Below, one piece after another: positions 23,301 to 37,182 of a stretch of 64,000 nucleotides of DNA; position 1 is the stretch's first letter; every line of letters begins with the position of its first letter. The notes below the pieces were generated by a model. That model saw nothing but the letters and a program-made list of their open reading frames with translations, did no database searches and was not told the origin of the DNA. The translations under genes were made by a program, and so were the position numbers. The stretch is from contig CAJNYU010002220.1 in the NCBI GenBank assembly GCA_905331475.1, positions 62,001 through 126,000 on the forward strand, in the 5' to 3' direction. The stretch is from Rotaria socialis. Lineage: Eukaryota; Rotifera; Eurotatoria; Philodinida; Philodinidae.

Positions 23301-25563
23301 AAACCATTTCTACATGAAGAATCAATGGGCCAATAAGAATCACAACGGACGTTCTCCTACTGATTCGCTATTTTCAACATAATTTATTGTCATTTGGTCT
23401 ATTATTTTGTAGCCTATCAAGTTATCGATTGAAGGTGATTTTCTGTAATGTGACTACATTATGCGTTGAAAATTATTTTAAAACTTTAATATTACCGTAC
23501 CAATAAGCTGAAAATTAGAACTCTCAAGTAAGTACTGATAACTCATTCAAATCTATGTGGTCGGTATAGTTTGGAGTTCAAAAACAATTAATTCGTTTAA
23601 AGAATACTCTCATCAGTAGTAAATAAAGTTTCTTTATGTTAGAAATCTATAATACAACATACCAAAAGTACTTAATCTGTCTTAAAAAAGATGAAAATTC
23701 TTGGACATGTATAGATAAACAGAAAGATATTCTAATTAATCAGATGTCTACAATAGATCATCTCAGTAATTGATTTTGTTCATTATGAAATTGACTCTTT
23801 ATGAAACAAAGACTGTTGATTCTAAAATAATAGTTTTTTTCCTTTGTATACTTTTCTTATTGTCTCTTGTCTTTCATATATTTCATCTATATCGGTTTTA
23901 TGCAGAAAGCTGAGCCATGTTGAATGAACTCTTTCAATTACTGATAATTAAACTTTTCATGTCTAAAGTTCTGCATGCAAACGAAATCATACCCGAAATA
24001 AATTAGTCCATGTACAAGAACCAGCATCATCTTCTGTTGTACCTAAACTAGCCGGTCCACGATGGCAAATATGTAATTGATGAAAATTAGAAAAAAAATC
24101 ATCAAAGCTCATCCAAAATTCTCCATCATTTATTGCATTTACACCTAATTCTTCTTTTTCTTCATCGCTGATTTCATTCCATGCATTTGAACTGCACAAT
24201 ATAATTGTAATTAATTTTATTTTCAATTTATTGCTCTTACTTATCCGAATATTTTCCATTCCTAAAAAGAATAAAATATATATTATTCTACTTTGAACAA
24301 AATAATTTGCTAACCATTCAGTTTCATTTCCCCATGGATCTAAGTTAAATAAAAATATGTAGTTATAAAACAAAATTAGACTTTAACGAGAAATCAATCT
24401 ACTTAAACATCGAACAAGAGTAACAGGACCTGAACTAGTTGTTACATCAGCCACTCGTGTTATTGAATAAGCATGACCTAACGAAAAATATCATCTAGAT
24501 TTCTAATGTATATAAATACTTAAATTTGATTAAACCTTTAACAAGACCATTGGAAAGTCGAGCTTCAGTTACATTCGGATCAGCCTAAAACATACATAAA
24601 CAAAGACATACTCAAACTTTATAATATCATCCAAACTACGTTACAGTAATTGAACATCCAAGCATTGATTTACGTAGATAAGCTTGCCAAAGAACGCGCT
24701 TGACTCTTTCTTTAAACTCGGCATTTGCTGTTGATGCATTATTGAGCTCAAATGCTTCTTCAATTCCTCCAGTCATATCAATTAAAGCATCAGTTGTAAA
24801 GCCACCTTCCATTGCTTCATATGAACCGCATATTCTAAACAAAAAAAGATATTCAACCATTTTCTTTTCTCTAAATATGCTAAAAAAGAGCATTCATACT
24901 TAGCATAGGCTTTCTCTAACAATGGAGCCCACATTTCATTTTTGTCCTTTTTATTGCGACAAAATACAAGTCTACCATCAGAATGAAATGGTAATTGATC
25001 ATCAATTACAACATCATACCAATAACCATATAACCAAAAGCGAAAATGAAAAATCCCTTGTAGAAGAAAAAACAAAATTATTTGTTTTCTTCTTAAATAA
25101 AAATAATATGTATACCAGCATAAGCAGCACTATCAAATGATTGATTCGATGGAACGACACGTTGGAGAAGATCAGGATTGAGTGTAACTGCACCTGAACC
25201 AGCAATAAACCAACAATTACCTAATTATATAATGGTATTATAATAGAAAAATGATCGAATTTATTGTTTACCGATTTCCCCCTGGTCGAGATCGCCACGT
25301 TGAAAACCATCAATTACAAATTGAGCTTTTCGAAAGACTGTCTAATAATAAGAAGAAAAAAAACAACTCTTTTCTTGATTTTTCATTCAAATCAATTTTT
25401 ATACCGTTGGTCTATGCCATTGAACATCAGTTAAACGTTTTCCTGAATGATATATTGATTTACTTGTTGCTGGAAATTCTGGATCGACGAATAAGTCTTT
25501 TGAGTTATGTTTACTTTTAAGTGCTTCATAATCTTGATTTTTATATGGTCGAATATCGCACAT
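20301..25563 (-). CDS. Calpain cysteine protease with a C-terminal CaaX box
   Basis: Fifteen exons join in phase to 596 aa: 25563-25405, 25341-25272, 25220-25116, 25056-24900, 24834-24645, 24584-24536, 24477-24403, 24339-24315, 24261-24241, 24191-23993, 23153-23066, 23009-22843, 20914-20685, 20617-20590 and 20528-20301. The papain-like CysPc domain (about 40-345) has the full catalytic triad: C79 in QGEIGNCWF, H245 in GHAYSITRV and N269 in NPWGNETEW. The calpain beta-sandwich follows (about 350-510: GEWVPGSTAGGCGQ, NPQYLVRLS, FRVPPGDYIIIPSTY). The last 85 residues are acidic and Pro-rich, and no penta-EF-hand domain is present. The protein ends KRFCSIM, a CaaX box of the type that is farnesylated. 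It is therefore an EF-hand-less calpain, calcium-regulated at most through its protease core, and probably membrane-anchored (inference). Exon 9 is a 21-nt microexon. Introns 10 (839 nt) and 12 (1,928 nt) are long. Confidence 0.92.
21003..21424 (+). other. Long open frame inside a calpain intron, possible gene fragment
   Basis: A stop-free plus-strand frame of 140 codons runs from just after a TAA near 21002 to the TGA at 21422-21424, antisense within the 1.9-kb calpain intron. It reads FYPIARDILLVLHSYHQQAL near the start and its only ATG of note is internal (21143). There is no good acceptor or promoter. The length exceeds what this AT-rich DNA usually gives by chance, so it may be a decayed gene fragment. 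The family is not recognised. Confidence 0.3.
21630..21712 (+). tRNA. tRNA-Leu (anticodon TAA)
   Basis: The cloverleaf is visible directly. The acceptor stem GCCAGGG pairs with CCCTGGC, the D-arm is TGGCCGAGTGGTTAAGGC (a perfect A box), and the anticodon stem TTGGA/TCCAA encloses the loop CTTAAGA, giving anticodon TAA. A long class II variable arm follows, then the T-arm ATGGGTTCGATCCCCAT with a B box. The discriminator base is A. A T-run just downstream can terminate RNA polymerase III. It sits in a calpain intron on the opposite strand. Confidence 0.97.
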
Positions 25564-27618
25564 ATTGTCAGTTCTCTTGTTTTGATTGTGTTTTGGAGAT
25601 TATTATTTTTACGCGATTCGACTAATGCAATACAATACTCGTGAAACGAATGAATCATCGAGTCGATGATTGGTTCGTTCGTGTGGCTACGTCACTGTCT
25701 ATGTACTGTATATGTCAATCATCATCATCAGCATGCATCGATATATAATTATGGTCGTGTTTGTTTACTACAAAATAGGATGACGAAAACAGAGGTCGAT
25801 TGTAAAAAATATCGCTAACTCCAATTATTAAAACACATTAATTTTTATTTTGAATATCAATTAGAAAATTGTTGAATGAGAATATCTTTCTTATGTAATT
25901 TTTTGGTAACATGATTTTGAAAAAACCAATTAAGTTAACAATCCATTTTATGAATTTCTTAACAGAGAGCGTGGCATGAATGATAAATTTTTTATTTCAA
26001 TTTGCTTATGCCATGATTCGACTAGAAGTACATGAGAAATTTGAATGTCAACCCAGCAACTTACTGAATCTAAAAAGAATTCTATTTCAAATAGCTAATT
26101 AAAAATATTGACTTAGGTTTCTCATTGTATTTAAATTCAAGAAAATCTTCTTCAACGACAATAATATTCTAAATATTTTTCCGCATATGAAATGTACAAC
26201 TTTACCACAATGTGATGAAAATTGTCTCAATCAAGAAAAAAAAATGTCATGTATCGCATATCCGAAATCGTTAATATGGTATTGGGAGAATTTAATAGAC
26301 AATCATAAATGACCAATAAATAGTGCTGATCTAGACATGTTTTTAAATGATGTATGAAACGTTATCGTCCATGTAGTTACTAAAAAAAAAGATACTATTT
26401 GCAGCATTTTAAACTTTGTAGGACAGAATTTTATCAATATCAAAGCCAAAACATCTACATATTAAATAAACTTAGTCTGTAAATTACTGTAAATTAGGAG
26501 CTGTGTATTCTGTTCTTCCATTTCGTACTATCATCGTGATGCCAACAGTAGATTACAAGTAAAAAGATACAGATAACGGATAAAATATTGACAATTGGTT
26601 TTAGATCGGCTTGAACTACACCGGATGTAGCGTTTTATAAATTAAATGTATCAATAACAAAAAGATATTTTCGACTATTTCTATGACTTGTTGAAAGATA
26701 TCTAATTTGATTTACATTTAAAATGACAGCATCATTTAATGATTGGTTTGAAAAAAAAGTAATATAGTACATTGAATTCCTCTATGGCATGTGAAATGAT
26801 GTACTGCAAAAAACAGCGTACACTGAAAACATTTTCTAAGAATAATTTTGTTTATATTTGATATTGTTGCAAGATAATAATATCAAAAATATATTTTTAT
26901 ATCTGCTCAGTAAGTCTTTTGTTTTAGTTTATCGAATAAAAATAATTATCTCATAAGTATGAGATCCTTCATTGAAGACGAATTCAACTTCATATCGATG
27001 ACTCCATCTATATTTTTATGCTATGTTTGGAATAGTGATGATAGCCAATTGCAAAAATGCAAGGCGCTAGAATCATTTTTCCTGTGACCTGATGCAAGTA
27101 GCGCTAGTAACTATAAAGTCCTCATTTGGCATTGGTTCTTTTTATTGTTTATCAAGGCCATTGATTTTTCTTTTTTTCTTACTTCATATACGTATATCTA
27201 GCTCTGTAGTTTATCTATTGAATTTTATTGTGACGCATTGCTTTATATGGTTACATGATTATTTCGTTTTTTGTTTTGCTCTTTACAACTATTAAAGAAC
27301 GCAAATATACACCTTGTATTGCATCAATTATTTTTCTCGTTCTCTTCGTGATAAGGGAGCACAAAAAATTTTCTTAGGACGCTTTTTTGCATTGATTTAC
27401 GATCAATATAGCGTTTACGATTTTTTTTCTTTTGCGTTCGTTGTTCTTGCACCAGTAATGTGAGAAGTTACCGCTAAAATAAAAATAAAAAGTTTTTGTT
27501 TTTCTTATTACTTTCCGTTCTGATTGCTGCTTGTTGTGTCCTTGCGTTGTACTTCGAATCGTCAAATGATTTTTCAACTTCTAGATTGAGATTTATCCGT
27601 TAGATAAAAAAAAGGAGA
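25564..27618. other. Intergenic region between divergent genes
   Basis: Divergent promoters of the calpain (left, minus) and the 99-aa membrane protein (right, plus) must lie here. I see no gene in between; the frame at 25431-25658 (-) is an extension of calpain exon DNA in another frame. Confidence 0.45.
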
Positions 27619-28042
27619 ATGAATTCGTTCGTCGCTACTTTAGCTGGTCTCTTCTTAGTCTATGCAACAGTCATAACAACTGGTTAGTAATCATTTATTT
27701 CTTCATTTCTATTAAAATAATTATGCTTAAATTTACAGTTTATTGTGTTGATCTGAGACAACTCGATTTATCAAGAGAGGAGATGATTGCTATAACACGT
27801 GATCACCGTGGTCGTGCTGATCCGGATGCGTTTCTCAACGGTTTCTTTCCTGTTTGGGCAGCAATTCAATTCGCTATTGCATGTAAGTTATCGTTAACGA
27901 AAAAAAAAACTAACTAATCAATGATACATTGATCTTATTCACATGTTTAGGTTCCTTTTTCGTCATTGCTGTACTCAGTCTTTTATGCTATATACTCGGC
28001 TGCAGAACACCAGCAGAAGAACGTATCAAGCGAGCCAAATAA
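27619..28042 (+). CDS. Small secretory-pathway membrane protein, 99 aa
   Basis: Three exons, 27619-27682, 27739-27882 and 27951-28042, give 300 nt including TAA. Both introns (56 and 68 nt) are GT..AG. Residues 1-22 (MNSFVATLAGLFLVYATVI) form a signal peptide or first membrane helix. A hydrophilic region follows (about 25-60: LRQLDLSREEM, RDHRGRADPDAF). A second hydrophobic helix at about 62-90 (SFFVIAVLSLLCYILGC) precedes a basic tail (ERIKRAK). The topology suggests a single- or double-pass protein with a short luminal loop. Codon use is richer in G/C than in neighbouring spacers. The family is not recognised. The length equals that of the other small membrane protein at 1269-1706, but the sequences are unrelated. 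Confidence 0.78.
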
Positions 28043-31000
28043 AACAGTGCAAAATGACGATTATTTTTCTCTTTCATGCTTCGTTTTTGATCCTGTTTCT
28101 TTGACCATTATTTTAAAACTTAATCGATGTGTATTCCAAAATATTTACAATATGTCCTGCAATCTAATCAGTGTAACAGTGCTTTGTATTCCATGTATCT
28201 CTATTTAGCTGAAACCAGTAGTGTGTATTTGTATTGTGCAGTGTTTGTCACACACTTTCTTTTTATAAAAATATTTTAGTTTGAATGAAAGCTTCTAATC
28301 GTGGAATGTTTTAGCAAAAATAAATATGTTTAGTACAGTATTCTATAATATTTGTATATTTATGTTCAAAGGTGTATTTAAAAAAATCATTCATTTAAAA
28401 CTTCATCGGCTTACTCTACGTTAATCGAGTTACTTTTGAGAGAAGTATTGCAAATCGATTAGCTTTTCTTTACCATAAAATATCAAGCTTATGACTGAAA
28501 CAAAATTAGGCAAATCTATATGAATAATATTAAAGTAAATGCTCCAAAGAAAGAGAAAAGTTTTCAATGACGATATAAAATAAGAATATACCGTTTAGGC
28601 TATTTCTACATTTTCTTTGAACTATATATATCTACTGATAGATTATTTTTCCGCTTCAACCATCAAATTTCCTTGTTGGTTTTGTAACTTTGAATTTGTT
28701 TCCTATTTTCTTTTTGATTATATTTCATTCTGATGCCATAGAGTTCAAGTCAAGAATCTAACCTTCTCATCGACCGGATAGTTATAATTGTTGTAAAGAG
28801 AACTACAGAACCCAGTTAATGAAGCGTAGAATAACTTGTTATAAAATACTATTGAAGAGTGTTTCGTGAAACTTCTATTAAATCAATATCATCGAAAATT
28901 AGAGATGTACTCAACGGCGATTGTTTAGCTTCAGTATAGAGTAAACTACAATGTCAGAATTTATACAAATTATATTTGAAAATCTCTTATCAATAGCCAT
29001 TTTTATTCTATCTATTTAGTCGATGATTAGTTCATATTATATTTTGTCGCACTTGAATTACTTTTCATTAATGTGATCCTTAGTCATTTCATGTAAAACT
29101 ATAGAAATATTTATAGAGAAAGAAGCTTTTCAAAAAACAATAAAATGATTTTATGTTGTTTCATAAACTTCTGTATTCTTGTTTTGATCTCAATATAATG
29201 TGACTTGGAAAGTCGTCGTTCGATTCATAGAAAAATATATTTATCATTTTTCTTTTGAATTGACAACCTTTCTTATTACTTTCGTGAACGCCTATCATAT
29301 TCATGCATTTCTACTATATAAATAGCTTTGCATTTTTGCTTAATAATTAATTTGATTTTCATTTCACTACGTTTAATAATTATCATGTAAATATTCATTT
29401 TTCAATATTGGATAGAGCATCAAGTAAAGTGTCGAATCTGTATTGTCATTAATATGCCTGATTTGTACATTTATGCACAGCAAACAATGGACAACAAATT
29501 TTGTAAATTAGCCAATAATAATAATAATAATAATAATAATGATGATGATGGTGAGAAAGAGAGACAAAGAGTTGATATTATTATATTCATGTTCTAAGAT
29601 TTGAACAGTAATCAGAGTTCTAACAGTAAAATTCAAGTTCACCTGTGAATGATGCATTTACAGAAAGAACGTTTTTCAATATGGCAGAGATATTATTCAA
29701 AATGGGTGATACTATAATGACAAAAGGTTTACCTAATCAAAAAAATGATAACTCAAGTTGTACATCAATAGTTGTTAACTTAGTCTACAATTTTAATATT
29801 CAATGTAGAGATAGACTTTTGGTGGCAATCGCATAGACCTGTAAAATTTTGCTTCAATCATAATCGTGGGAGTTTATGTCAAGCACAGAAAAAGCTACCT
29901 CATAGATTAATTGTTCAGAATGAATTGTGCCGACTAAATAACATGCTTCCAATAATATGTTTATGTTACAGAATAAATCTTTTCGGGCCGAAGATGTACG
30001 AAAATGAATAATGCATTGATTCATGTTTGGTATTTATTATAACCAAAATAATTAATAATGGAAAAACGTGTTTGGAATTCACTTTGTTATTATACATTTG
30101 TCAGATATTATTTTGCTTTGAAGTTCATTTATCATGAATAGGTTATCATTAGAGTAACCATAACATTATTATTTTGTTATCTCTTCAAATAGTTTTTGTC
30201 TCGCGAATTTTTTTCAACACAATAAAATATTTTATTGATCAAGAGCAATTTTTGCTGTTATTGAAAAGTATAAATCAATGTCTACTGTTGCTTAGTACTC
30301 TCATAGCAGGTGAAGTTTCACTAATTCTTATCACATATGCTAGTCCTATATTAATCGATATAAATACAAATAATTTAGGATAAGAAAAGAAAATAAGGTA
30401 TTATTTATTCTAAAAATATAATATTTTAGAAAATTTTCTAATGCTTAAGCTTTGAAATAGATTTCGATGTATTTTCTAATTAATAAATAAGGCTTCTCAT
30501 GTCTGTATCATGTCACTGATATGGTACTTTAATCCAGTGTAATTCTTAGATGCAAGCAAGCTTAAGTTATCTTTGAATGCCTCAGTGTAAGTCTGCTCTA
30601 TATTGATTCTTACCAGAGTGATATTTTGATTAAAGCATAGAATTCTATCGATAAGATGACAAGAAAAAAAAACAATCCCTTGTAGTCAGATTGATGAGGT
30701 GATTTTCCAATGGAGTTTGTAAATTACCACGACTTGTATATCCTATAATTATTATCTGATAAATCAAGTAAATCAATATGATTTGATTTATTTAAAATAA
30801 AAACATGCGTAAGCTTTTCATATAGTTAGTCAAGAATTTAAAAAAATAATTGATTTCCGATGCTGACGTATTCATATGTGAAGGAAATATCAAGGTGACA
30901 GATCAAACTTAAAGTTTCAAGTCATTATATCTGATTGTAGAGTTATTTCCATCTAGCAGAAATAAAGATCGTCTACTAACGTATCTAATTTGGCATGCCA

Positions 31001-31841
31001 TATTATTATCGTAACATTTTCATGTTGACCACGGATATGAATTATATTTCTAAAATTATCATAGATTCAAACTTATTCAATATTTTATTTTCATTAAAAA
31101 GCAAAATGGTCACATCATTGCTTTTTTTTATCAGGTCGATGATATTAAACATTGTAATTTTTATTCTGATTCTTTTTTTTATGCAAAAATAAACAATAAA
31201 TTAAAATCAAAGAAAATGTCAACCGAGCACTTTCCTTCAAAGTATTTAAATATATAACTATTGTAATTGATTCCATTAGTTTTTAATGTTTCGACTAGAA
31301 TATTTGTTCAGATAACAAATACTAAATATCATCATAGACATACTTTTGAGAAATATCATCTATAACGATTGCTTAAGTCTAGAGATAATAATTTACTTCT
31401 ACTCCTCTTCTCAAAACTAGTGGCAGACACCTTCACAACATCTCTCCCTTTCTTAGTATCATCGTTGGTCGCATACCAATGGCATCGTATTCAACTATAT
31501 GAACTACATGCTTATTGCATTTACAGTATGTTAAGTGAACAGATAACGGAAAATATATCTTAAAATAGATAGAATAAAGCAATTCCTCTGTAATTAGCAA
31601 CAACGACTATATAGATAGTTCAATATTTTAACGTTGTAGAGATTGCGTCAATAGTTTTGTTTTTAAAATCAATTAAATTTATCTGAAAATACATCGCTAT
31701 GTGTTATAATATCATAGATAATTTTTCAAATTTATTGACGTAAAATCACAAGCATCTTTAAATAAAATACTATATTTTAATAGTAAAAGTCTCGAAACTT
31801 TTTTTTATTAACAAGAATTAAATGATACTTTTCTTTCAATT
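28043..31841. other. Long intergenic spacer
   Basis: About 3.8 kb of AT-rich DNA between convergent genes. The only distinct feature is a triplet repeat at 29514-29551. Short open frames (29645-29836, 30174-30383, 30995-31192, 31369-31563) lack splice partners and recognisable motifs. Confidence 0.5.
29514..29551. repeat. (AAT)n/(GAT)n triplet microsatellite
   Basis: Nine AAT units followed by three GAT units, uninterrupted. Confidence 0.9.
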
Positions 31842-34132
31842 TTATTTCGTTCGTTGAATATCATCGATAAGCGAAACTAATCGTCTTCTTCGACGCGTAA
31901 ATCTGAAGAAAAGTTTTCGATATGCTTCACGAAATCTTGGTTGAATAAATGGATAAAGAATGGGATTAATGGTTGAATTAAGCCACAGAAGCCAAAAAGC
32001 AGCTGAATATATTTGTCCATTAGTGTCAGTTAACTTTTCTATTGAAAATATTCGCCCAACAACGACAACCACAACATAGGGTAATAAAAAAAACATAAAT
32101 ACAAGTACTAAAGTAAAAAGTGATGTAGCTGCACGTTTATCTCGTCTTAAACGTCGGACAATACGTTGTTCACCTGTGCCCGTCGTTAAACGTAGTTCTA
32201 AATCTGACGGAGGTGTAATAACAGAATTATTTCGCCAAATAAAAATCGAATGTTTTTTCGAATTTTTTCTTGTGGAAGATCTACGTAATGTCTGAGTTGA
32301 TTTCGATGAACAATGTTCGATTGACAATGGTTGTAACTGGTTTGGAGGCGGTATAAATACATGTTTAAAACGTGAATATATATTTGTTGATTGTTTTGAA
32401 TCTAACTCAACTGAAGGTGACATTGGCATTGATGGAAGTTCAGTGATACCATCATCAATTGGAACCACAATCATATTTTTATGATCAAGTGATAAATTGT
32501 TCAAATGAATATCATTATTACTATGCTATAAGGAAAGATAAAGAAAGAACATTGAAAAAAATGAATATTGCTAGCTAGAAATAATAATTCGATAAGATTA
32601 TGATTCTGTTTTTTCTTTCAAACGACGATTGCAAAACGAATCAATCGAACTATTGATGCCAGGTAAAAAAGCAAAAATTTAGTTGGTTCTATTGAATATT
32701 TATATTTTTACTAAAATAAGAGATATAGACAGAATTAAAAACTCTCTGTTCGCTATAGGTAATAGGTTTAAATTACACCATCCCCTACAGAAAAACAATA
32801 TGCAGAATATAACTACAAGCTCATTTTCATTAATTAATTTTTTCTCAAATTAGAATATTTATATCACAATTTCCGTATTTTGCTTAGGAATTTGACTTGA
32901 AGTACTGTTGTAAACCAGAGTTCAACATTCATTTTAACTTGAGTAATGTTTAGAAAGTCGTCGTGAACTTTTCTGAAAACTTTTGAATTAAAACCTGTTA
33001 AAGGTAACAAGACTCAATAGGAAATCAATTTCAAAGTTTTGTAAACTCGTGCATAATAGAAGTTCCAAGATTTTCCTATTGCAACGAAGAAGTCGATTCA
33101 ATTTTAATATAGTTGAATTCAATAACACAAGAATTTACCCTAGACATTGCGTAAGAACTACTTCAATAATTATTTTTTTGAATCTATTCAGATGAAAATT
33201 TACCTCTGACTCCGTTTTATTCAACGAACAACAGTTGGGTTCATTAACAGCTGCCATTATGTGTGCGTCACTGCCAATCTGTTGTGTATGCGGTTGCTGC
33301 TCTTCTTCTTTTTCTTCAAGTTTCTGAGAATATTCTTCTCTAAATATACGAGGTCGTTGTTGTTTTTGTTGTTTGTGTTGTGGAACTCGAAAACTCGCAA
33401 AAGCAGGAAAACGATGTGATCGTTTATAGAGATTGACAACAATAAGAACGTTAAGTACGATAATAACCACTAATGGCCAAGCAAAAAAATTGACTTGAGC
33501 GATTATTAAATATAACGTATGTGAATGATAGGCTCCAATACATTCAAAATCGTTTTTCATTGTTTTATTATCGAATGGATTGAATAATTGAGTATCTTGT
33601 GGTGATTCAAGCAGCCATATTCCAGGTGCAAAGTTCAAAAATGGAATGAGCCAAATAAGTAAAGAAAATATTCTTATACGTGCTTTCGTAGCATGACGCC
33701 GATACTGTACACTATGATTGATACTCCAGTAACGTTCTATTGTTATAGCAACAATCGATAGAACACTTGCCATCGTTACAATATCATCAATAGTAATCCA
33801 TACCTTACAAAACAGTTTTCCAAATGGCCAAAAATTTTTCATTTGCGCATATCTTTATTAAGAAAAGAAAACGCAAAATAGAGGTTAAAATTATTATTTC
33901 ATATTTTTGTATTTAAAAAAAAGACCTACGAATAAAATGGCATACAAATAAGACCAACTAGAAAATCAGCAATAGCCATAGATAAAAGAAAATTATTCGA
34001 TGGTGTTAATAGATGTGAATCATTACAAAAAGCAAATAAAACGACAAGGTTACCACCAATAGTTAATAATATAGTTAAAACAATACCAAAACACGCCAAT
34101 ACAAATTCAATTGTATTCCATGAAAATGACAT
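31842..34132 (-). CDS. Class A G-protein-coupled receptor, aminergic-like
   Basis: Three exons on the minus strand (34132-33930, 33852-33204, 32525-31842) give 511 aa. Seven hydrophobic helices are visible. Key residues: GGN in TM1; LSMAIADFLVG in TM2; C83 and D90 (positions 3.25 and 3.32) in CKVWITIDDIV of TM3, ending ERY at 107-109; a Cys in ECIGAYHS for the extracellular-loop-2 disulfide; LP in TM6; WLNSTINPILYPF in TM7 with N471-P472-x-x-Y475. The third intracellular loop is very long (about 170 residues), and the C-tail is short and basic (FTRRRRR). Asp3.32, NSTINP and the long loop fit muscarinic, histamine H3-like or other amine receptors, so a positively charged ligand is likely. The usual Trp6.48 is Leu and Tyr7.43 is Trp, so the exact ligand cannot be assigned. 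Start chosen at the first ATG before TM1; the N-terminus is short. Confidence 0.9.
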
Positions 34133-37100
34133 AATCGATTTAATTTGCCTTCAAAAGATGTTTCCACCTGTTATCATGATATTTGAACTAAAATACTTTC
34201 CATAGTTCTATTCATATCTGAAACGAGTAATAGATGAGTGTATAAAAAATAAATGAACCAAGATCGACAACATATATTCAGGTTAATGTTGATTAAATTT
34301 GAAGTAACATGAGACAGGGAAAATGGGAGAGCAACAAAAATAGAAGATACCTATTCATTTTCATCGTATTTCAAAATAATTGTAAATAATAAGGTACATA
34401 ATTCGAAGATGTGACAAAGCTAATTTCGATTTTCAGCCAAACGAGGAAGATGTATGATTGAATTGAGAATATTAAAAAAAAGAATACAACAATTTCTAGT
34501 TATTTGTTTTTTCACTTTGATTGATTTCTTCGTTTTTTCTCTCGTCTTTCTTTTATCTCTATCATATCATTATCTATTCGCCAATTACAATAGTTGCGGG
34601 AGAGAGAGATGGAGAGACACACACATACACATAGAATAGTTATGGTGACAAAATCGACTACAAATGAAGATGCTATAAGATCTGCTCTGCTTTTTGTTTC
34701 TGTAAATAGATGCATCACCCACTAACCATGCTGTTGTATTATTGACAAAGAAGCTATGGGTCCGAATTAGCGTTTTTACTTTTAACCATCAAAACGAGTA
34801 CGCTTTCTCGTCATTAAATAACTATGAAAAGAAAGAATTCAGTAGATGAAAAAAATTATATATAATATAGTTCTAAATGTAATAATTTGACATGAAAAAT
34901 TCGAAAAATTACAAAAAAAAGGTTTGAGAGACCGGAAACGATAATATTCTTACTTCGAAGTAGTTCCCCTTAAAATATGAGAAAAAAGAAACTAAGGCGT
35001 AGATCATAACAGTAATGAAATGTCACAAGTAGACACCGTTGTCATTTTTGTAATTATAAGGAGCTTTTGTCTTTTTTTTTGCTGTAAAAATATTAATGGT
35101 CCGTGGAATTTTATTTTTGATGTCGTTGTATGACGTTGTTGGTGACAGATCATTTGGACACGATAGCCTGTCTGTTTTGGTTAATGGTAATCTGATGACA
35201 TGGATGATGCTGTTTTTCAGAGCTGTTCTTCTTATTTCTCTTATTTTTAGTCTTCTGTTCTTTCTGATTCAGTAAATAGCTGTCGATGCCAAAGAAATTG
35301 CAATATCGGCTTTCACTACATTATCAAGTTAAGTTTTTTTCTCTCTATTCTTATCATGCGTTTCATTTTATCGGTAAAGCATCTTTTTTCTTCTCTCTGA
35401 TATAGAATGATACCGTGAGAGTGAGAAGTTTTTTCTGAAAAAAATCTTTAAATTTATAATATCTAGTAAAAGTAAAGACTTGAGAAAATCACTGACAATC
35501 TAAAATTGTCCGTGTATGTGTCTAATCATGTGTTAAAAATGTTCAATTGATTATTTAAAGTATACTTTCTTTAATTACATAGTAACACAAGAACGAAATT
35601 ACAAACCTAATCCTATACGCTTATCATTCGATCATTAACTATGGCAAATAAGATGCGATGAGGAGATAGCTCATGTATTACATTTGAGATCTGTAGGACG
35701 ATATTAACATATCAAAAATAAATCCCATAACAGAGATCAAATAGAAATGGAAAAAAAACGATCTTATATTGAGATAAAATGACGAGATTTGTTTTCATAT
35801 TGCATAAATTCTGCTGCTATTGTTGTTTATTCATATTCATTAAGCTGTATGAGACTATATCGATATATTCACATATGAGACAATGAAAAATCTTATTAGC
35901 ACTTTCAAGTTTTATGAATTAAAAAAAAAAAATTAAAAATTTGATAATAAGAGGCATACGTAAATGTGTCTGACTATGACATAAATCTTTCATTGAGACT
36001 AAATATAGAACGATAACAATGTTAAAGAGTTGACAGCATAATTATATATGATGAATGATAAACAGCAAACGTCTTCCTTGTTAAATTGAACTGAAAGATA
36101 TCTTTTAAACTACCGAAAATAGTTTGATATAAAAATGACACAACAACAATACAACAACAAGAGTGATAATCGATAATCTAATTATTAGAAACAAAAACAA
36201 ATCTGATAAGTTAGATGGATGTTTTTCCTCATAAATCGTATTCATTCAAATAAATCTTCATTATGATATTGAATTATAAACGAACATAGACATAAGATTT
36301 ATTTCTATTAAATAAATTTCTAGCATGAATGACATTGAATTTGAAAAGCTCATTTATATAAATTAACGATCAATTGAATACATTTTATCCAATCAATAGA
36401 TTATATCGATAATCATCGTTTTTTTCTTTTAATTGCAAAAGTTTTCAAGAATAGAATATTTTACAAAGACAAATTTAGTTTTTTTCCCGGTACGTCTCGA
36501 TCCAAAGGCTCGTGATCATATACTCTTTCTAAAGATTTATCGATGGTTCTTGTGATAATAGTTCTATTATTATTACGAGTAAATATTTCGATAAGCATAT
36601 CAGTATTTCATCATTGATCATTGCCGACGGATACTACATAACATAAACATTTTCTTTTCCTAGTACAATATTTCATATGATGATATGAAAATATCAATGT
36701 GATAGTTTTTAACGTATACAAATATGAAAAATGTTTTCAAGTTTTATCAAATTACTTTTTTGTTTTTGTTTGAATTAATCGCCATTTACATATTATTCAA
36801 ATAAATCATTGGCAATCCTCTTAAATATTAAACAAAATATACAGAAATTGATGGATGACATAGTAAAATGAATGACATTTTTCAAGGCACATTTGTCGTT
36901 TTCATAATTAAACCAAAACTTATTTTATTTTCTCAAATAACATGAATATTTATTCGATTAGAAAAAAAAATTCCCTGTACATCGAAAGTCTTAGACACAA
37001 TTTCTTGTCCTGTTCAATGACAACGAATTCTCTTCAATTAGCTTTTGTTTTTTAAGAATTACTTTTAATCAAACATGATAGAATAAAATATGTTTTAATG

Positions 37101-37182
37101 AATGAAAATATTATCAGATGACGCTCGCCAGAAGTAAAAAAAAGAAAAGAATAATAATGAAAATAACGAGAAAAAAATGGAA
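34133..37182. other. Intergenic spacer
   Basis: 5' flank of the GPCR and about 3 kb of AT-rich DNA up to tRNA-Val. No gene seen; frames at 34454-34639 (+) and 34512-34718 (-) overlap a GAGAGA/CACACA tract and are not credible. Confidence 0.5.

Noticed and set aside
33257-33442. Antisense-phase 61-codon frame inside the GPCR
   Set aside because: Alternative frame of GPCR exon 2 (third intracellular loop).
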